DNA of 64,000 nt, taken from Lamellibrachia satsuma. Lineage: Eukaryota; Annelida; Polychaeta; Sabellida; Siboglinidae. The DNA lies in assembly GCA_033239005.1 (NCBI GenBank), contig BSQZ01000071.1, forward strand, positions 2,397,852 to 2,461,851, written 5' to 3'. Numbering within the stretch: position 1 is the first letter of the stretch; each line of letters opens with the position of its first letter. Made by a program: the position numbers and the translations under genes. This document shows positions 47,024 through 60,900 of the stretch, in pieces. The notes beneath the pieces are model-generated. The model made no database searches, was not told where the DNA came from, and saw only the letters and a program-made list of their open reading frames with translations.

Positions 47024-48970
47024 TGTAGTGGAAAATAAACGACCCTAGGAGACACCCCACTAGACACCATGCTGCCTGCACTTGATCTACCCTGATGGGG
47101 GCCAGACAGCCCCACAGACTGGTCAGACAGATAAATCATGGAGCCTTGGCAAGCAGGCAACTCAACCACAGCAGGATGATTCTTGTACTGCCGTCATATA
47201 AGGCCATGGTGCAACAGTCCCACCTACAGTAGAATCTACAGTAATAAACAACAAGTGTCTATAACAGACAGTTCCCCTCAATATAGCATGCAACTGTCTA
47301 TTCTGGACACATCCCCCACAATATATTTGGGGCCTACTACTACTACTACATTTCACTGTATCTCAAAGAAACTAGGAAACTTTGCAGAAACTAAAAACTT
47401 TCGGACATTTTGTAAACCTCTACTTACGTATTTAAATATGTTTAAAACATCAATGGTAGCCAGCATATCACGAAAAACAATAACAATGTTCTATGAAGTA
47501 CGTTTTTATAGCATTCTAAGCTGTCGTTTTCAAAACACAGAGTTCTATAAAACACCTTGTTGTTGATTGTAAATGTTAAGAATTTATTGTATTTATCTCA
47601 ATGCCTTTCACTTGGGCAACCTTGCAACCAGTACAATTTTAATGAACGAAACATCAAGCATTTAAATATTTAATAATGTTACTAATATATAGTAATGAAC
47701 ATACAACAATCTGATTTTAGTTATAATTTTTATTGAAATTACCAAAGCATGCATTGTATCCAAGCATTATCGTTGTAGTAAACATCTCTAAGTCCTGTCT
47801 GACAATGTCTTTGTTCGAAGCATGTCAGATCTACTCAAAGATATCACCCACAAAGGCTAAATGACCTGTTAGCTAAATTAGCTTGGTGTCCACCAGCCCA
47901 GCCCCCCCTTACATACAACTGACCAGCAACATGTCTCAACAGCACTGACCACCCCCCATACCACAACTGCACTTACTGACCACCACTCCTTGGCATTTAT
48001 TTCTAGGCACTGCAAGGACCTGGTAAACACTGATCATTGTGTCCAGTAATGGGGCAACACTCTGGCAACTAGTTCCAGCCTGTCCAAGCTGGTCTGAAGG
48101 TCAGTAGCCAGTGCATCTCATTAAACTATCAATCAGCCTCTTAGTGTATTGACCAGTTGAGCCACTGACCCAGTTTGCAGCAATGATCTTTGAGCTGTAC
48201 CAGACATTGAGGTCAACAGGGCAATAACCCCACAGGGGCTGTCTGGCTAGTTCTGGGTCAAGGGTGTCAAGAGTGGTCACACACTCCAGCAGACATCTAG
48301 ACGCAACAACCACAACTTGCCAATGACTGAAAGCAGATTTTGCTATTCAGAAAATACAAATTCTTCCTACACAAGTCACTAACCTCACCAACACAATATT
48401 CTCAACATTTAAAAACTCACAGCTATAAATGGTAATTTTTCTACTTAAATGTCAGTATGTATACCTATATAAATTATAATACAACATTTCCGTGACAGAG
48501 ACCAGCTTAGTGATTTAGTTTTTAAACAAACACTTTGTCTTCAGTTAGTTGTATACTTTATCTTATGTGTGTTCATTAGTTGAATTTATTGTGCAATTAA
48601 ATTTATCTTGCATTCAAACATATCACAACATACTCTCGAGTGCCAAATAAACGTATAGGCCAAATAACAGTATAGGGTGGCAAATCAGTCAAATTTAATA
48701 ATAGTATAGTGCCGAACTACAGTATGGGGGGGGGCAAATTATTCAAAAGAAATAACAGTACAGTGCAAAAAAGTCATTAGTATATTTGTCTTTTTTAGTG
48801 CTGAAGCAATTTTTTACTCAAAGTGAAACCAAGGCGTCCACAGAAAGCTACATGGATCGCTGTGTATTTTGGTTTTCTGCTGAATATGCATAAACTTTGT
48901 CACCGCAGATATAGTAACCGCATTCTACATCTGGAAAAAAAAACAGGGAATTTTCCGTTTTTAAATGGAC
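47024..48970. other. Intergenic sequence, no gene recognised
   Basis: About 1.9 kb. A minus-strand open frame at 48101-48313, preceded by a plausible acceptor (ctgctttcag), has protein-like composition but no recognised family. The stretch 48640-48780 has aataatagtatagtgcc and agtatagggtggcaaat motifs related to repeat R2. Confidence 0.45.
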
Positions 48971-49302
48971 ATTAAAGTTTTATTGAATTGAATACGCACG
49001 CCCGTTTCGAAAGGATTAAAACTTAGCCGTCAGAGGGAGCCAAGTGCAGCTCCATTAGGAGCAAGTAATTTTTGCACAAGCAGTAAACGGCTGGGTAGTT
49101 GATTGATTAGGACTAGCTATAGGGAGTGAGAGGGATTGCTCTCCTAAAAATTATACCCTGCATAATTTGCCACGATTATAGGAGAATATAGGCTGGCACA
49201 AATGTTTAATTTAATAATAGTGTAGTGCTAAATAAGGTGCATATAAGGTGCCATTTTTCATCAAATATATATGCGTATAGGGACGCTTATTCAGCACTGA
49301 AT
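48971..49302 (+). repeat. Dispersed repeat R2, copy 1
   Basis: Matches 61535-62074: agttttattgaa-tgaatacgc at the left, gtcagagggagcca, gctatagggagtgaga, ggattgctctcct, ctgcataatttgccac, ggagaatataggctggcaca and gcttattcag at the right. Copy 2 has about 215 bp more between the first two blocks. No coding capacity. Confidence 0.8.
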
Positions 49303-49410
49303 ACTACAAAATTAGTCATTATCTTACTTATCTTATCTTACTTAATCAACTACTGCTGCAATCTGTTGTCTTGTTTATGATTATTCACATTAGTTCTATC
49401 TCTCTTATAC

Positions 49411-49413
<3 letters not shown>

Positions 49414-49462
<49 letters not shown>

Positions 49463-49498
49463 GTCTGAACAAAACCAATTACTAGGATAAGGAGAGTT

Positions 49499-49590
<92 letters not shown>

Positions 49591-49678
49591 GCACTATTAG
49601 AGACATAAAACACAAATAAATCACAAGTCTCAGCAAACTCTCCCTATCCTAGTAATTGGTTTTGTTCAGACATTGAAA
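49414..49678. repeat. (TA)n arrays inside a 40-bp-arm palindrome
   Basis: tgtctgaacaaaaccaatta + ctaggataaggagagtttg at 49462-49500 is followed by a TA array to about 49586. The reverse complement, caaactctccctatcctagt + aattggttttgttcagaca, is at 49634-49673. The arms match at all but about one position. A smaller TA run lies outside the left arm (49419-49456). Confidence 0.93.
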
Positions 49679-50269
49679 GTGTCCATAAGCCTAAGTAATG
49701 CTATGTTTAGTAACTTGCTTTGTTCAGATCAATCCACTTCTTATTGTTTACATGGTCCACGCCTCTATGGATTATATACTGCTGAACAGATTATGTTCAA
49801 TCCCAGCAAACACTCGCCTCGGTGGAGCATCGGGGCTGAACTAATTAGTGGCAGAAAGTCTTTTCTTGCAATTCTAAGTGTAACAGTAACTGTCCAAGTC
49901 CCCTGCTCTAATGGATGTTTTCATGCCAGCCCATTGAAAACTGTTGCATGGATTTCTTACATGTTTATTATAAAAAATAGTAATAATGGGAACATGTCTG
50001 TAATCATGGTTTTGACTTAAGAAACAATGTTCAGGATAAAAACACTTGACAAGTCAAGTCACACGAACACCCATCACATTGACAAAAAGAACAACTCTCT
50101 CGTGAACCAATAAAAATGCTCGAACCATGCTAAAGACCTTGACATTGAACTTTGTCCTGAATCAAACATCAACAAAAGCGATGTATTAACTGAAACATCT
50201 TGCCTACGCCACCACAAGTTTTTGTAGTTCTAAGCAATCATATGTCTAAGGTTTTTTTTAACCTAGCAG
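49679..50269. other. Intergenic sequence, nothing recognised
   Basis: About 0.6 kb; the plus-strand frame 49673-50020 has no recognisable domain. Confidence 0.5.
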
Positions 50270-50352
50270 GAGATTTAACAAGACTGCCATCCAAAACAAA
50301 AGCCCAGATCTATGGCAACTGGACAAGGATAGCATGGACTTATTGAGAGTCA
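50270..50352 (+). repeat. Short dispersed hairpin repeat, copy C
   Basis: agatttaacaagactgccat, then agcccagat, atggcaactggacaagga, gcatggacttattgagagtc. It is more diverged than copy B. Confidence 0.65.
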
Positions 50353-53300
50353 AAACATGTTTCATCTCTATGTAACCCGCGCTTCTGCGATATAAAACGA
50401 AAGGGTGGCCAACATTTATACAAAACCGATTTTAAAATAGATTTTACTTTTATTTACCAATGTGTTGGCATTATTAATGCAATACTACCAGATATTTGAT
50501 CAACAACTATAAATCATACAGAAAAAAAATGCAAAAACACAGCTAACAGATTTAACGTGAGATGAAATATGAATTTTTACATTTACCTTACGTAAGTGAA
50601 GGGTTTTGTGGTTAAAATGTTTTTTTGTTGATGATAAAGTAAAAAATCAAATACTACACTATGTAGACGGTCATCAATCACTGGATTATATGGACACAAC
50701 AGGTGTGCAGAACAACTTGGCACTGTCCCAAAATGTCCCAGAAACAGCTCTCTGGGTCACGACTCACTGGCCCTTGAGACATTATGATTTATGTGAGTTT
50801 TATCAGATATTTCTTAGAAGTACATCACTTTGATGTTCTGACATAAGATGACTTCAACAGAGAGACAATCCAGACTTCCATACTTACAGCAACTTGATAA
50901 TGCTTCCTGGCACTGCACCAATAAATGTCAAGGAAACTGTAAAATATCTCTGGACAGTGCTACAGGTTTAGACCTTCAGGATGACATTGCAGAGGTGGAC
51001 AGCATCTAGTTCAACAGAGGCAGCACATGCAGTTGGAACAAAATACTCGGCAATTAAATTCGGGGAAATAAAACGAATGTCAATGGGATTTGCTGACTGC
51101 TTGGAATGCGACTTGCCTACTTCTCATTTGCAGTTTCCGTAGATGTCCAGTTACAAGGAATGCCACTCCTCAGACGTTTGACACTCAGCCTTTGACCTTC
51201 GCAAGCGGCTCTATAAGAACAGTCTCTTCCATTAATTTAGCCCGATCGCAAATCAGGTTTGTTGATGTTCAGATCTGTAGAGCTTGAGTAGCAATTCACA
51301 AAGTAGGTATAATGAGAGTGTATACTTTTATTAAGTTCTTCAAAAGAATTTATTTTGATTGTAAAACTGTGAACAGCCTTACGTTATGCTATATCGAAGC
51401 GTAGCAACCTTTGCCATTTTTTCGCCAAGTTTAACTGAATCGGTCGAAAATAATTAATTAGTTTGACCCGTCTTGGCCTCAAGGAACAGACCCAACTCCC
51501 AAATAACGTCTCTCAGAACCTGGATGTATAGCAACACACCAGTACATGTATTCCGTAAACGCCAAATGCTCTTCCACAAGGATATATGCATACACATATA
51601 TTTGATTATGTCTTGGCTGAGATCGACTCAGCCAAAACGTTTGACACCTCAAATACAAATAACCTTTTGGATTTCCATGGCTGTGACATCAATACTGTGC
51701 GCAGCAAGGGTATGGTAGAAAAACTGGGGTAAGTTAAGGTAATACAATCATTTATTCTATTTTGAACACTACAAAGGGATTGCGTAATTGACTCTGGCAG
51801 ACCCAGGCTCATCACCCAACCTGTCTCACTTGAGACAAGCAATAACATTTGAACTGTACCTATTCACCTGAATAACAAACTAGTTATATAACTTCCACAT
51901 GGCTGATTCAGTAAAGAATTACTCGGAATCAGATACCATCTTCCAAAGCTGAGCTTTTTAGAAAGTTCCGCTATGAACAAAGTGACTACGAAACAGGCAC
52001 GATATTCACGGTCGATGTAAGACATGCCATTAATTTAGCGACAACTTAGAAGTAAACGCTTCAGAAGTTTTTGATCATGATAGAAATGAACATGTTCACT
52101 GTGTAAGATGATGCTGTTACCATTATCATTCATGTTCTCTAGCTGCCGCCCCCACATCCTGTCTATTCAAGAAATTGTGCATTGGTACCAGCGAGAGGCC
52201 ATGAGTATGTGACAATCTCATTCTGTCTCAAAGTGCAGTGTTCATGGTGAATTCATCAGATTACGTGGAACCACACTTGCTTGACAGATAGCACTGTCAC
52301 CACGTTGTCACCACACACACTGCACTTACAATGGCTCAACTTACAATGGCTCAACGCTGAATACAATAAGCAGCTTTTTCAACATGTTTCTAGAATGCAG
52401 ACAGTGCATGCATTGCTGCCATGGGTAATAGTATCACTGTCAAGGTTACAAAAAACGTGTTTTCCTGTACCCAGTCAGACAAGGAAGTTTCTAATGTCTG
52501 AAGGGGGTACAAGAAGTATCTCCACAACAGAGTTGTGCTGAAGGTATTCAAGCCATCGGTGTGGATCAGTGTTTGTAGATTTTGTACATTTATAAATGTA
52601 CAATTTATAAATCAACAAATACCCCTAGCAACAGCATACATGATTCATATTTCTACACAGTGCATCACTACAATAACATCACACACCAGTTTGAACTGTG
52701 TTGCCAATCTTCTAGACAATAGCTAACTGAAGTGAGCCAGGAAAAGCCATTTCGCCTACACAATCACCAAAATTGCCATCAGTTTTTATTACCTCTGTAC
52801 GTTATTAATTCCTTAAAACCATTACACAATGTTGGACACCCTGTGTCAACCCAAATTGTATGTACAATACGAACAAAGTACAACAGAAGACGTCCTGACT
52901 TGAGAAGTTTCTCACGGTATCCAACATTATCGCATTGGCTGACATAAACAAAACCATCTGTCTGTCAAACAATGTCCACTGCTCTGACGCTAACACACAT
53001 GCTGCCTAAACTAGTTTCTCTTTTATCATGGGGGGCTTTTCTACAGTTGTACAGTTCCACTGTTCTACAGTTCCACTGCATCAATATAACAATAGTTTAA
53101 GTACTACAAGTTGGCAGGCAGTCATCCAAAAGTTTTTACTATACAGTGACCAAAGAAAGATCCAGTCACCTTTTTACTAACAGCAAGACAACAAGGTTAT
53201 CAGTAGAATACCCAATTTACATCAGTAAATTAACAAAATATTCATAAAAATGAAAGTCTTCCTGCAATGGCACCCTATTCCGGCAATAAGAAGACAGCAG

Positions 53301-55528
53301 TAATAGGAACATCGACTGGGTTCAACGTGTCTTGATTGTCTTGGAATTAGGCTTAAGATCCAAAGTAAACACCATACCTCTTACATAGAGTTGCATTCAA
53401 CGAACAACACATTAGACAACCCAAAACAGGACACCCCCGTCCCCACTCCACAAATGTCACCCTCCAGACATTAAGAACCAACCTCAATGTCATTGAAGCT
53501 CACCGGAAATTTCTAACACCATAATTTCTGTCAAGTTATAATTAAAGCGGTGGCCGATGTGAGATAAAAATCTCCTTAAGTTACCAAGATTCACATTATT
53601 ATCAACGCTACCTTTAGAATAGCAGTTTTGAAAGCAACGGAAATTTCCACCTTTTGCAGGTGGGTTGGAATATTCCATTGACCTCAAGGACAGATATGGC
53701 TGGACAACTTTTTGAAGACAGGCCGACAAGGAGTTGAAACATTTTATACAGCCATGCAACACAAGTGCCTGCATTTAAAAACGACATTTTAACTAGATAT
53801 TTCCCTGGTCCAAACAATGCGAAAACAAATTAATATCAAATAATGGTTTCATGAGAATCGTCAGAATTTGCTGGCATAGGATCTTTATATTTGGTGCAAA
53901 TTGACTATTTCACAACTGATTTGTTTTTTTAACCTAAAATAACTCCTATCTGTTAGAGCCAAGTGTCTGTCTCGATCAAATGCAATTAATGCCCACTAGA
54001 TGGCACCACTTTTTACACCTTCGCTTCGACAGACATTGTGTCTGGGGAAACATGTTTTAGCAAAGTTTTGGTTGATCGCGTCAAAAGCTGACTCGAGTTA
54101 TCCCGATTACTTCTACACATTCTTCTGTAATTACCTTGAGCTATATTAATATTAACTGCCACTGCTTATCCGTTTTTGCAAGAACGCGTTGAACTGCAAA
54201 TGGTAACAACCTCATGCGGGCCCTTAGCTAGAAATAAAATTTTGCCAGTCTTGAACATTCTAAAAAACCTTAAATGCGCAAACAGTTTCCGTGGAAGCTG
54301 TTTGCATCCATGCGTAACAGCCATTATTGGTTGCTGGTTGATACCACATCCATTATTGGCTGAATTAGGTTTTTGCACTGGTAGGCCAGTGCAAGTTGAG
54401 CAAATGACAGCCATTATTGGCTGAATTAGGTTTTTTCAATGGCAGGCCAAGTCCGGTTTAACCTTTATTGGCCCAATCGAGTCGTACTAGCTGTGCAGTG
54501 AGGTTGGCGTTATCACCTACACAGTAGTAATAATAGAAGAAGAACCAACACATGAAGGTTCATGAAAAAGTAAGTTTATTTTAAACATATAAACACAAAA
54601 GTAATGTTTGAAGCATCTTAAGACTAAGTACATGCATACAAATACATCTAATGATTACAATCACACTTAATTCCTTGACACTAAAAGTAAAGCAACACAA
54701 CAAATAAAAATAGAAGATACAGCACTCAGTAAAACGAATGGTTTTAAAAGTAATGCATTGAAACATTACTTCTTTGATAAAACAGCAATCATTCAGATTC
54801 TGTATTGACTACTGGACAAAAAAACAATATGAATTTAGTAGACTGAGCACAGCCTAATTGTTCGTAGTTTGTCTGCCGTTTGAGTTGAGGAACCGGGAAA
54901 CTGCTGCCGATAGTAGGCCCTACACGCCCGTTATGTATGTGAATCGGAGCCGGATCAGACTCAATTTCGAAGTCTACCACGATCGCGCTTGGCCACCGTA
55001 GAGTGCCAGTGGTAGGCAACAATACAGTAGCATTTCGGTTACTAGTGGCAGGCACATCAACATTATGGATCTCCGCCAGCGTAACAAAGGATGCTGACTC
55101 GGACTGTTAAGGAACAATCGCAGGAACGTTTACGTTTAGTAATTAATGGTTAAAAATATATAGTCTTATAGATCGGCGGTATTCGACTTTCTGCCACTAG
55201 TAACATTCGTCGAATCACGATCGTGTGCTCTGAGTCACTAAGGCAGTTCAAACAATTTTATTATGAAAAAGTCTCATCTTGTAAAAAAAACTCCCCCCTT
55301 TTTGTCTTTATTTTACTCGTCATCGTAAGACTTCAAGACTGGCAGACGGGTCCCTGGCCCTCATGTCATGGCTAATATTGGTATAGACATAAAACACTGT
55401 TTTCCGCTGTCATTTTCAATGCGAGTCTATCAAATGACAATTTTGACCGAATATTTTCCAGGTTGCAATGCTACTTTCAGATGCCATTTTTGAACTCAAT
55501 GACCTTGTAGGAATCTTCATAGCTAACA
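50353..55528. other. Intergenic sequence, no gene recognised
   Basis: About 5.2 kb. A direct duplication of about 75 bp lies at 54320-54450 (attattggctgaattaggtt occurs twice). Minus-strand open frames at 53490-53774 and 54789-55055 have no recognised family. Confidence 0.45.
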
Positions 55529-55603
55529 AGATTTAACAAGATGTCCAAGGCAAAGGCCCAGATGTCAAGTGGACAATGAAGCCATTGGGTTATCGAGAGT
55601 CCA
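55529..55603 (+). repeat. Short dispersed hairpin repeat, copy D
   Basis: gatttaacaagatgtccaag, then caaaggcccagatgtcaagt, ggacaatgaagccattgggt, tatcgagagtccaac. One hairpin arm is degraded. Confidence 0.7.
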
Positions 55604-56504
55604 ACAACTTTTCATGATGTGTAACCCGTCCTCCTGAGATGTGTCAACTTTGTTTTTAAATATAATCACGCTGCTAGAAAACTGCAAATGATAAATGGTT
55701 ATAAAACAGACAGATAGATTTTTGACCGTCTGCACAGATTTGTACAATGACCGCCACAGTAAAAGCCTACTACATGTGTGAAATCACATGATGTCACAAT
55801 TGCCTCCATGTGTGAAACAATTTGATGAGACTGATGCTAGATCTGTGAGCGGTCAGCCAGTGAATAGAAACCCATCCATCTAGACAGACCAGTTTGCAGT
55901 GCATGGACATCACTTCAGCTGTCCAGTCCACTCAATGGATAGTTACCATTGCAGGTAGTTAGTGGACAAAGGAAATGTCCAGCTGTTGCCAGACTTCCCT
56001 GTAGAAGCCATCAAGTACACACTGCAGGGAACCAACACTGGAAACCTCTACAAATTATTGATTAACACTCAAGTGTTAGGCTTGTCCACAGTCTCCCATT
56101 CAGAGAACTTATTTCAATGTAATCCTAAGGCTGTGACATCAACTGTCTGCTGAACACCCACATACACTGTCCAGATGTCAATGCGGAGAACGTTCACAAT
56201 AGTCAAATAATAGTAAATAAATTACACATGTATTTATAACGTGCCGTCTATACCAATAAATCACTGACTACATTAAAATATGCTTAAAATGAAAAATAAA
56301 ATAATTTTTAACGAAAATGTTAACTATGTATAGTAAATCAATACAAAAATGATTGCTACTGCCCACAATGGTCTTTTAGCACACCTTGAACTTGAAGGTG
56401 GAAACGCATTACTGTCAGTAATGCACTGCCTTATTATTAATCCGATTAATAATGTTCACTAACCCTGACAGTACGTTAATGTGTACTGTGACTTCCCATA
56501 TATG

Positions 56505-57362
56505 TTAAGCTTCAGAAATGCAAATGCAGGAAATTTATGCGTAAATCGGAGGGTCTCAGGGTATACGAGAATTGTGTGTAAATTGGAGTATTTCACATCA
56601 TAGCTATGCATAAAAATGATACTAGATCAGTTTTAGTTCCCAATACATTGCACATGTACTATTAAATGGTACAATGACTTGTTAATATAAACATTGTGGC
56701 AGTAGAACATTTCCTTGTGGACTAACAATGAAAAAAATATATTTTCTACTCAGATGGTCTAAGAATAAAACAAGTTGCTCTACTCTTGAAATATATTACC
56801 GTACAACAAAAATCTCTCATAACAATTAGTGGCAGGGCTAGAATGGAAGCATTTTTGTTTCTTCAAAGTTTGTGATCTTTGAGCATTTAAGACCGCAGGT
56901 GATGGAGGCATTTTTTTATTCGTGAAACCTATTTCAAAAATGTTTTTTCATTCATAATATGCTCCGACTGTGACAATTAGCAAATGTATTTGTATTAAAA
57001 AGAACTTGTATTTAAGAGGAGATGCATTGATGGGCATCATTTAATGAATTGTACTTTTATGAGCGATAATGGGGGGATCATTCGTCTAACGTATATTATA
57101 AACAATGCAACATGCACAAGGCACAAATATAATGTTTAGCCATGGCTCAGTTATCCAGTCTGCACAACATGTAAATGAAATAACCCCTGCTGTTGTTGTC
57201 GGGGTGAACAAAAGGAAGGATTGATGATCTTTTGTTAACTGAGGCCACACAAAATATTGTTTGTTTCATTAGAAATTCGGGAGATTTGTTCTCCCGTGTG
57301 GGAGACAGGGAGATTTGATAGATTTCTGGGAGTCTCCCGGCGATTCCGGGAGACTTAACAGG
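56505..57362 (+). repeat. Long dispersed repeat R1, copy 2
   Basis: Aligns with 27435-28402 in the same orientation and block order, ending gggagacttaaca. Each R1 copy lies about 0.9-1.5 kb downstream of a short hairpin repeat in the same orientation, so both may be ends of one larger element. Confidence 0.75.
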
Positions 57363-57985
57363 TATGACTTCCAGCAGGACCCATGTTTATGACTTCCAGC
57401 AGGACCCATGTTATGACTTCCAGCAGGACCCATGTTATGACTTCCAGTAAAACCTATGTTATGACTTCCAGCAGTACCCATGTTTATGACTTCCAGCAGG
57501 ACCCATGTTATGACTTCCAGCAGGACCCATGTTATGACTTCCAGTAGGACACAGGTTATGATTTCCAGTAAAACCTATGTTATGACTTTCAGCAGTACCC
57601 ATGTTTATGACTTCCAGCAGGACCCATGTTATGACTTCTAGCAAGACCCATGTTATGACTTCCAGTAGGACACAGGTTATGATTTCCAGCAGGACCCATG
57701 TTTATGACTTCCAGCAGGACCCATGTTATGACTTCCAGTAGGACACAGGTTATGATTTCCAGCAGGACCAATGTTTATGACTTCCAGCAGGACCCATGTT
57801 ATGATTTCCAGTAAGACCCATGTTATGATTTCCAGTAAGACCCACATTATGATTTCCAGTAAGACACAGGTTATGATTTCCAGCAGGACCCATGTTTATG
57901 ACTTCCAGCAGGACCCATGTTATGACTTCCAGCAGGACCCATGTTATGACATCCAGTAAGACACAGGTTATGACTTCCAGCAGGA
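57363..57985. repeat. 24-25-bp minisatellite, about 25 units
   Basis: Units tatgacttccagcaggaccc + atgt, with variants cagtaggacacaggt, cagtaaaacctatgt and cagtaagaccc. The array begins exactly at the end of repeat R1 copy 2; the corresponding end at 28402 has no array. Confidence 0.96.
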
Positions 57986-60900
57986 ACCGGCTGTATCCCA
58001 TGGCTGATGTCACACATTTGTTTTATAAAGTACTGGCGAGACACTGCAAATGCAATAACGATAACACCTTTTACACAGAAAAATTCTGTTTTTCTGACTC
58101 AGAGCAGTATACACGTGTAATCAATCTTACAACAGTAACACAATATTCTCATTATCTCTGCATCATTTATCAACTACCTATTAAATTACCGTCCACTCCT
58201 ACAGTTATGTTAATATACAAACTTTTAAGTTTTAATGACTATCACTTCCTTCTTCGTTGATGTACATCTTGGCAGATTTACACACAAAACCAGCTTGCAT
58301 TTTTAGTTATGTTTCTTTAGATTTGGTTCATTTTAATAAAATACCATTTTATTTGCTACAACATATTAATTTAATTACTGATTTATCTACCTGGGGGATT
58401 TCTTAATATTTAGTAAGTTCAAATAAAAGCTAAATGATTATTAACCACGCACTAACCCATCACAATCATCCATATTCCCACAAATATGAGTGGTGGGTAT
58501 ACACTTTACAACCAAGTAGCTAGCTCTAGCAGACCCAGATGACAGCGCTGCGATCCAGCAAGTCCAGACACTACACATTGTCATCAAAGAAAGTAGAGTG
58601 GACTGTTTCATGTTGTGCATTTAACAGTCAAAACTCACTACTTACATTACAACTCACCATCTGTGTAAACTTCAACAAATGCTTGGACTAAATTGCTCAC
58701 CACCGTAACTTCCATGTGAACAACAAAACGACAACAGTAAAAGCACAACTCTAACGATGATAATCCAAATGGAAATTGATGCACGTTTAAGGCACTTCTT
58801 GGTGCAGCAATTTACAAACACCTCTATCTGGCTGCCCGGCACGCGACCCTGTGGTCATCCAGAATGCAGCATGCGCTGAGAGATGTTATTTTTATCAATG
58901 GACCAGGCAAGGACCAACGTGGCAGACGTGGCAGCTGTCCCAGCGTTCAAGGTCTCATCCCGCCAGAGTTCAGGGACCACTCTCACTCTTAGACAGCTGC
59001 CAGCCACTCCACAGACTTCGCTGGACATCAGCATGACCAATTCAGGATGCCAGGCAACTATAGCCACCTCATGATCTATTACATGCCGGTGTACCTGTAA
59101 CAGGTCACCTGATGATCCGTGGATCTGTGATATGCCCCAACGACAGGTTACCTCAAGATCCATGACATATCTGTACAACAGGCTGGTGACACTGACAATG
59201 CCCTCCGTCATCACCGCACATCGCATAGTGTCTTTACAACAAATGTTACAGCCATCATACGCCATCAGTATCACCCGAACCAATTGTTTGAGAGCTATTT
59301 GTTGCATTTTCTGTGCCAGTTATTTTGATGCATCTACAATGACGGATGAAGTTCCAAGATGGATGTGCTGACTTACTACAATGGTCAGGAAGATTATTCG
59401 AGAACTTAGAGGAATATAGATGACGTCAACCATAGCTGGGCGGTCCGTTGCTCTGATGATGACTTTTAAGCGTCCCCGTTCATGATATAATGTTTAAGAT
59501 CCTGGTTTGTTGAACCTCTGAGCTCAGGTTCCTGAAGATCTAGTAGTTTTACTATTATTACTTTAATATCAGTAATCCAGAAACAGGGTTGTTTGATTTA
59601 AATCATTTGATTTAAATCATTGATTTAAATCATAATTTAAATCACTCCAATTTTTTTTTCTTATTTCAACCATGTCCAGAAACATCACAAGAGCAAAGGC
59701 AAAACCGACAGTAACTTGAATTAGCTGTTATCATGACAATGAAATCTAAAACAGATTTTACTACCTGATTACTGTTTATAAAATAAACTATAACCATAGT
59801 GGCTTTATTACCAAAAAGCATCTTTCAGACATGCGGTCAATTCCATTCCGGAATTTACCCTAATTTCAAATTCCGGAATTGGAATTTATTTTGTTGGCTT
59901 GACATGACACTGTTAATCTTTACCCCTTAAATTTACTATTAAAATCATATTTGTCTGCTATTAATATATCACCCTGAATCTGGTAACAGCCAGGAAGCTG
60001 TCAACATTATAGCATATATACTGTCTACTCTGTTATTGAAACACTGTGAACAAGAACAATATAAACAAGCATTTGCATCAAAAACAAATACTAAGTTACT
60101 GTACCAGACAGTAAAACCTCAGTGGACAAGGTTTATTTCCCATGTAGAATACATGTTGGTGATTAGGATGTTGAAAACTCAAAGTTTACAGTAAATTTGC
60201 TGAAATATCAATGATACCACAACTAATGTAAATTGGGTGAAACTGTTCAAAACTCAGAACGACAATTTGTTAATCATATCTGATTAAATATGACTGTGCA
60301 CACGTGATTTCAAGCACAAATAAAACTGTGTTAAAACGAATTACATTTGAATTTTTCCTTAGCCTTTTATTGACTGGAACTGGAATTGACAAAATGGAAT
60401 CGACCCCATGTCTGGCATCTTTGGTGCTAACATTTTTATTTGGACAACTTTCTTGCAGTCACACAAAATGCAGTATTCCATGGCCATATTTGGGCCATTG
60501 TACTGAAAAAAGTTACAATGTTGAAGTTACATTTTTTTGCAAAGTGACCCAAATAACAGTCACATCACCATCAGTCTAGGTCATTACTATGCTGATTTTG
60601 AATTACACATTCCACATTTGATTTAATAAGTGTGCAGTACGCTTGAAACAAAAATTGGGCCATGGAATCTGTTCTTATAATCGTACACCAAAATGTTTTT
60701 TCTAGAAGATAAGGTAATTGTTTAACACTAGTGGTGTAATTTGATTACAATTAAAATTAGAATTCAGAGGCATTAAAAAAACGGATTATTGCATGTGCGA
60801 CAACCTGTCCCATTACCATGGCTATTCCCACCGTTGGTGTTAATAGTGCACCGGCAGTCTTGTCTAATTACATTCTCACAGCAAATGATAAAATGTACGT

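Noticed and set aside
57269..58013. Repetitive GSHNMGPA open frames
   Set aside because: By-products of the 24-25-bp minisatellite.
58855..59307. 150-codon minus-strand open frame
   Set aside because: Overlaps an internally duplicated noncoding stretch and has no domain or splice context.
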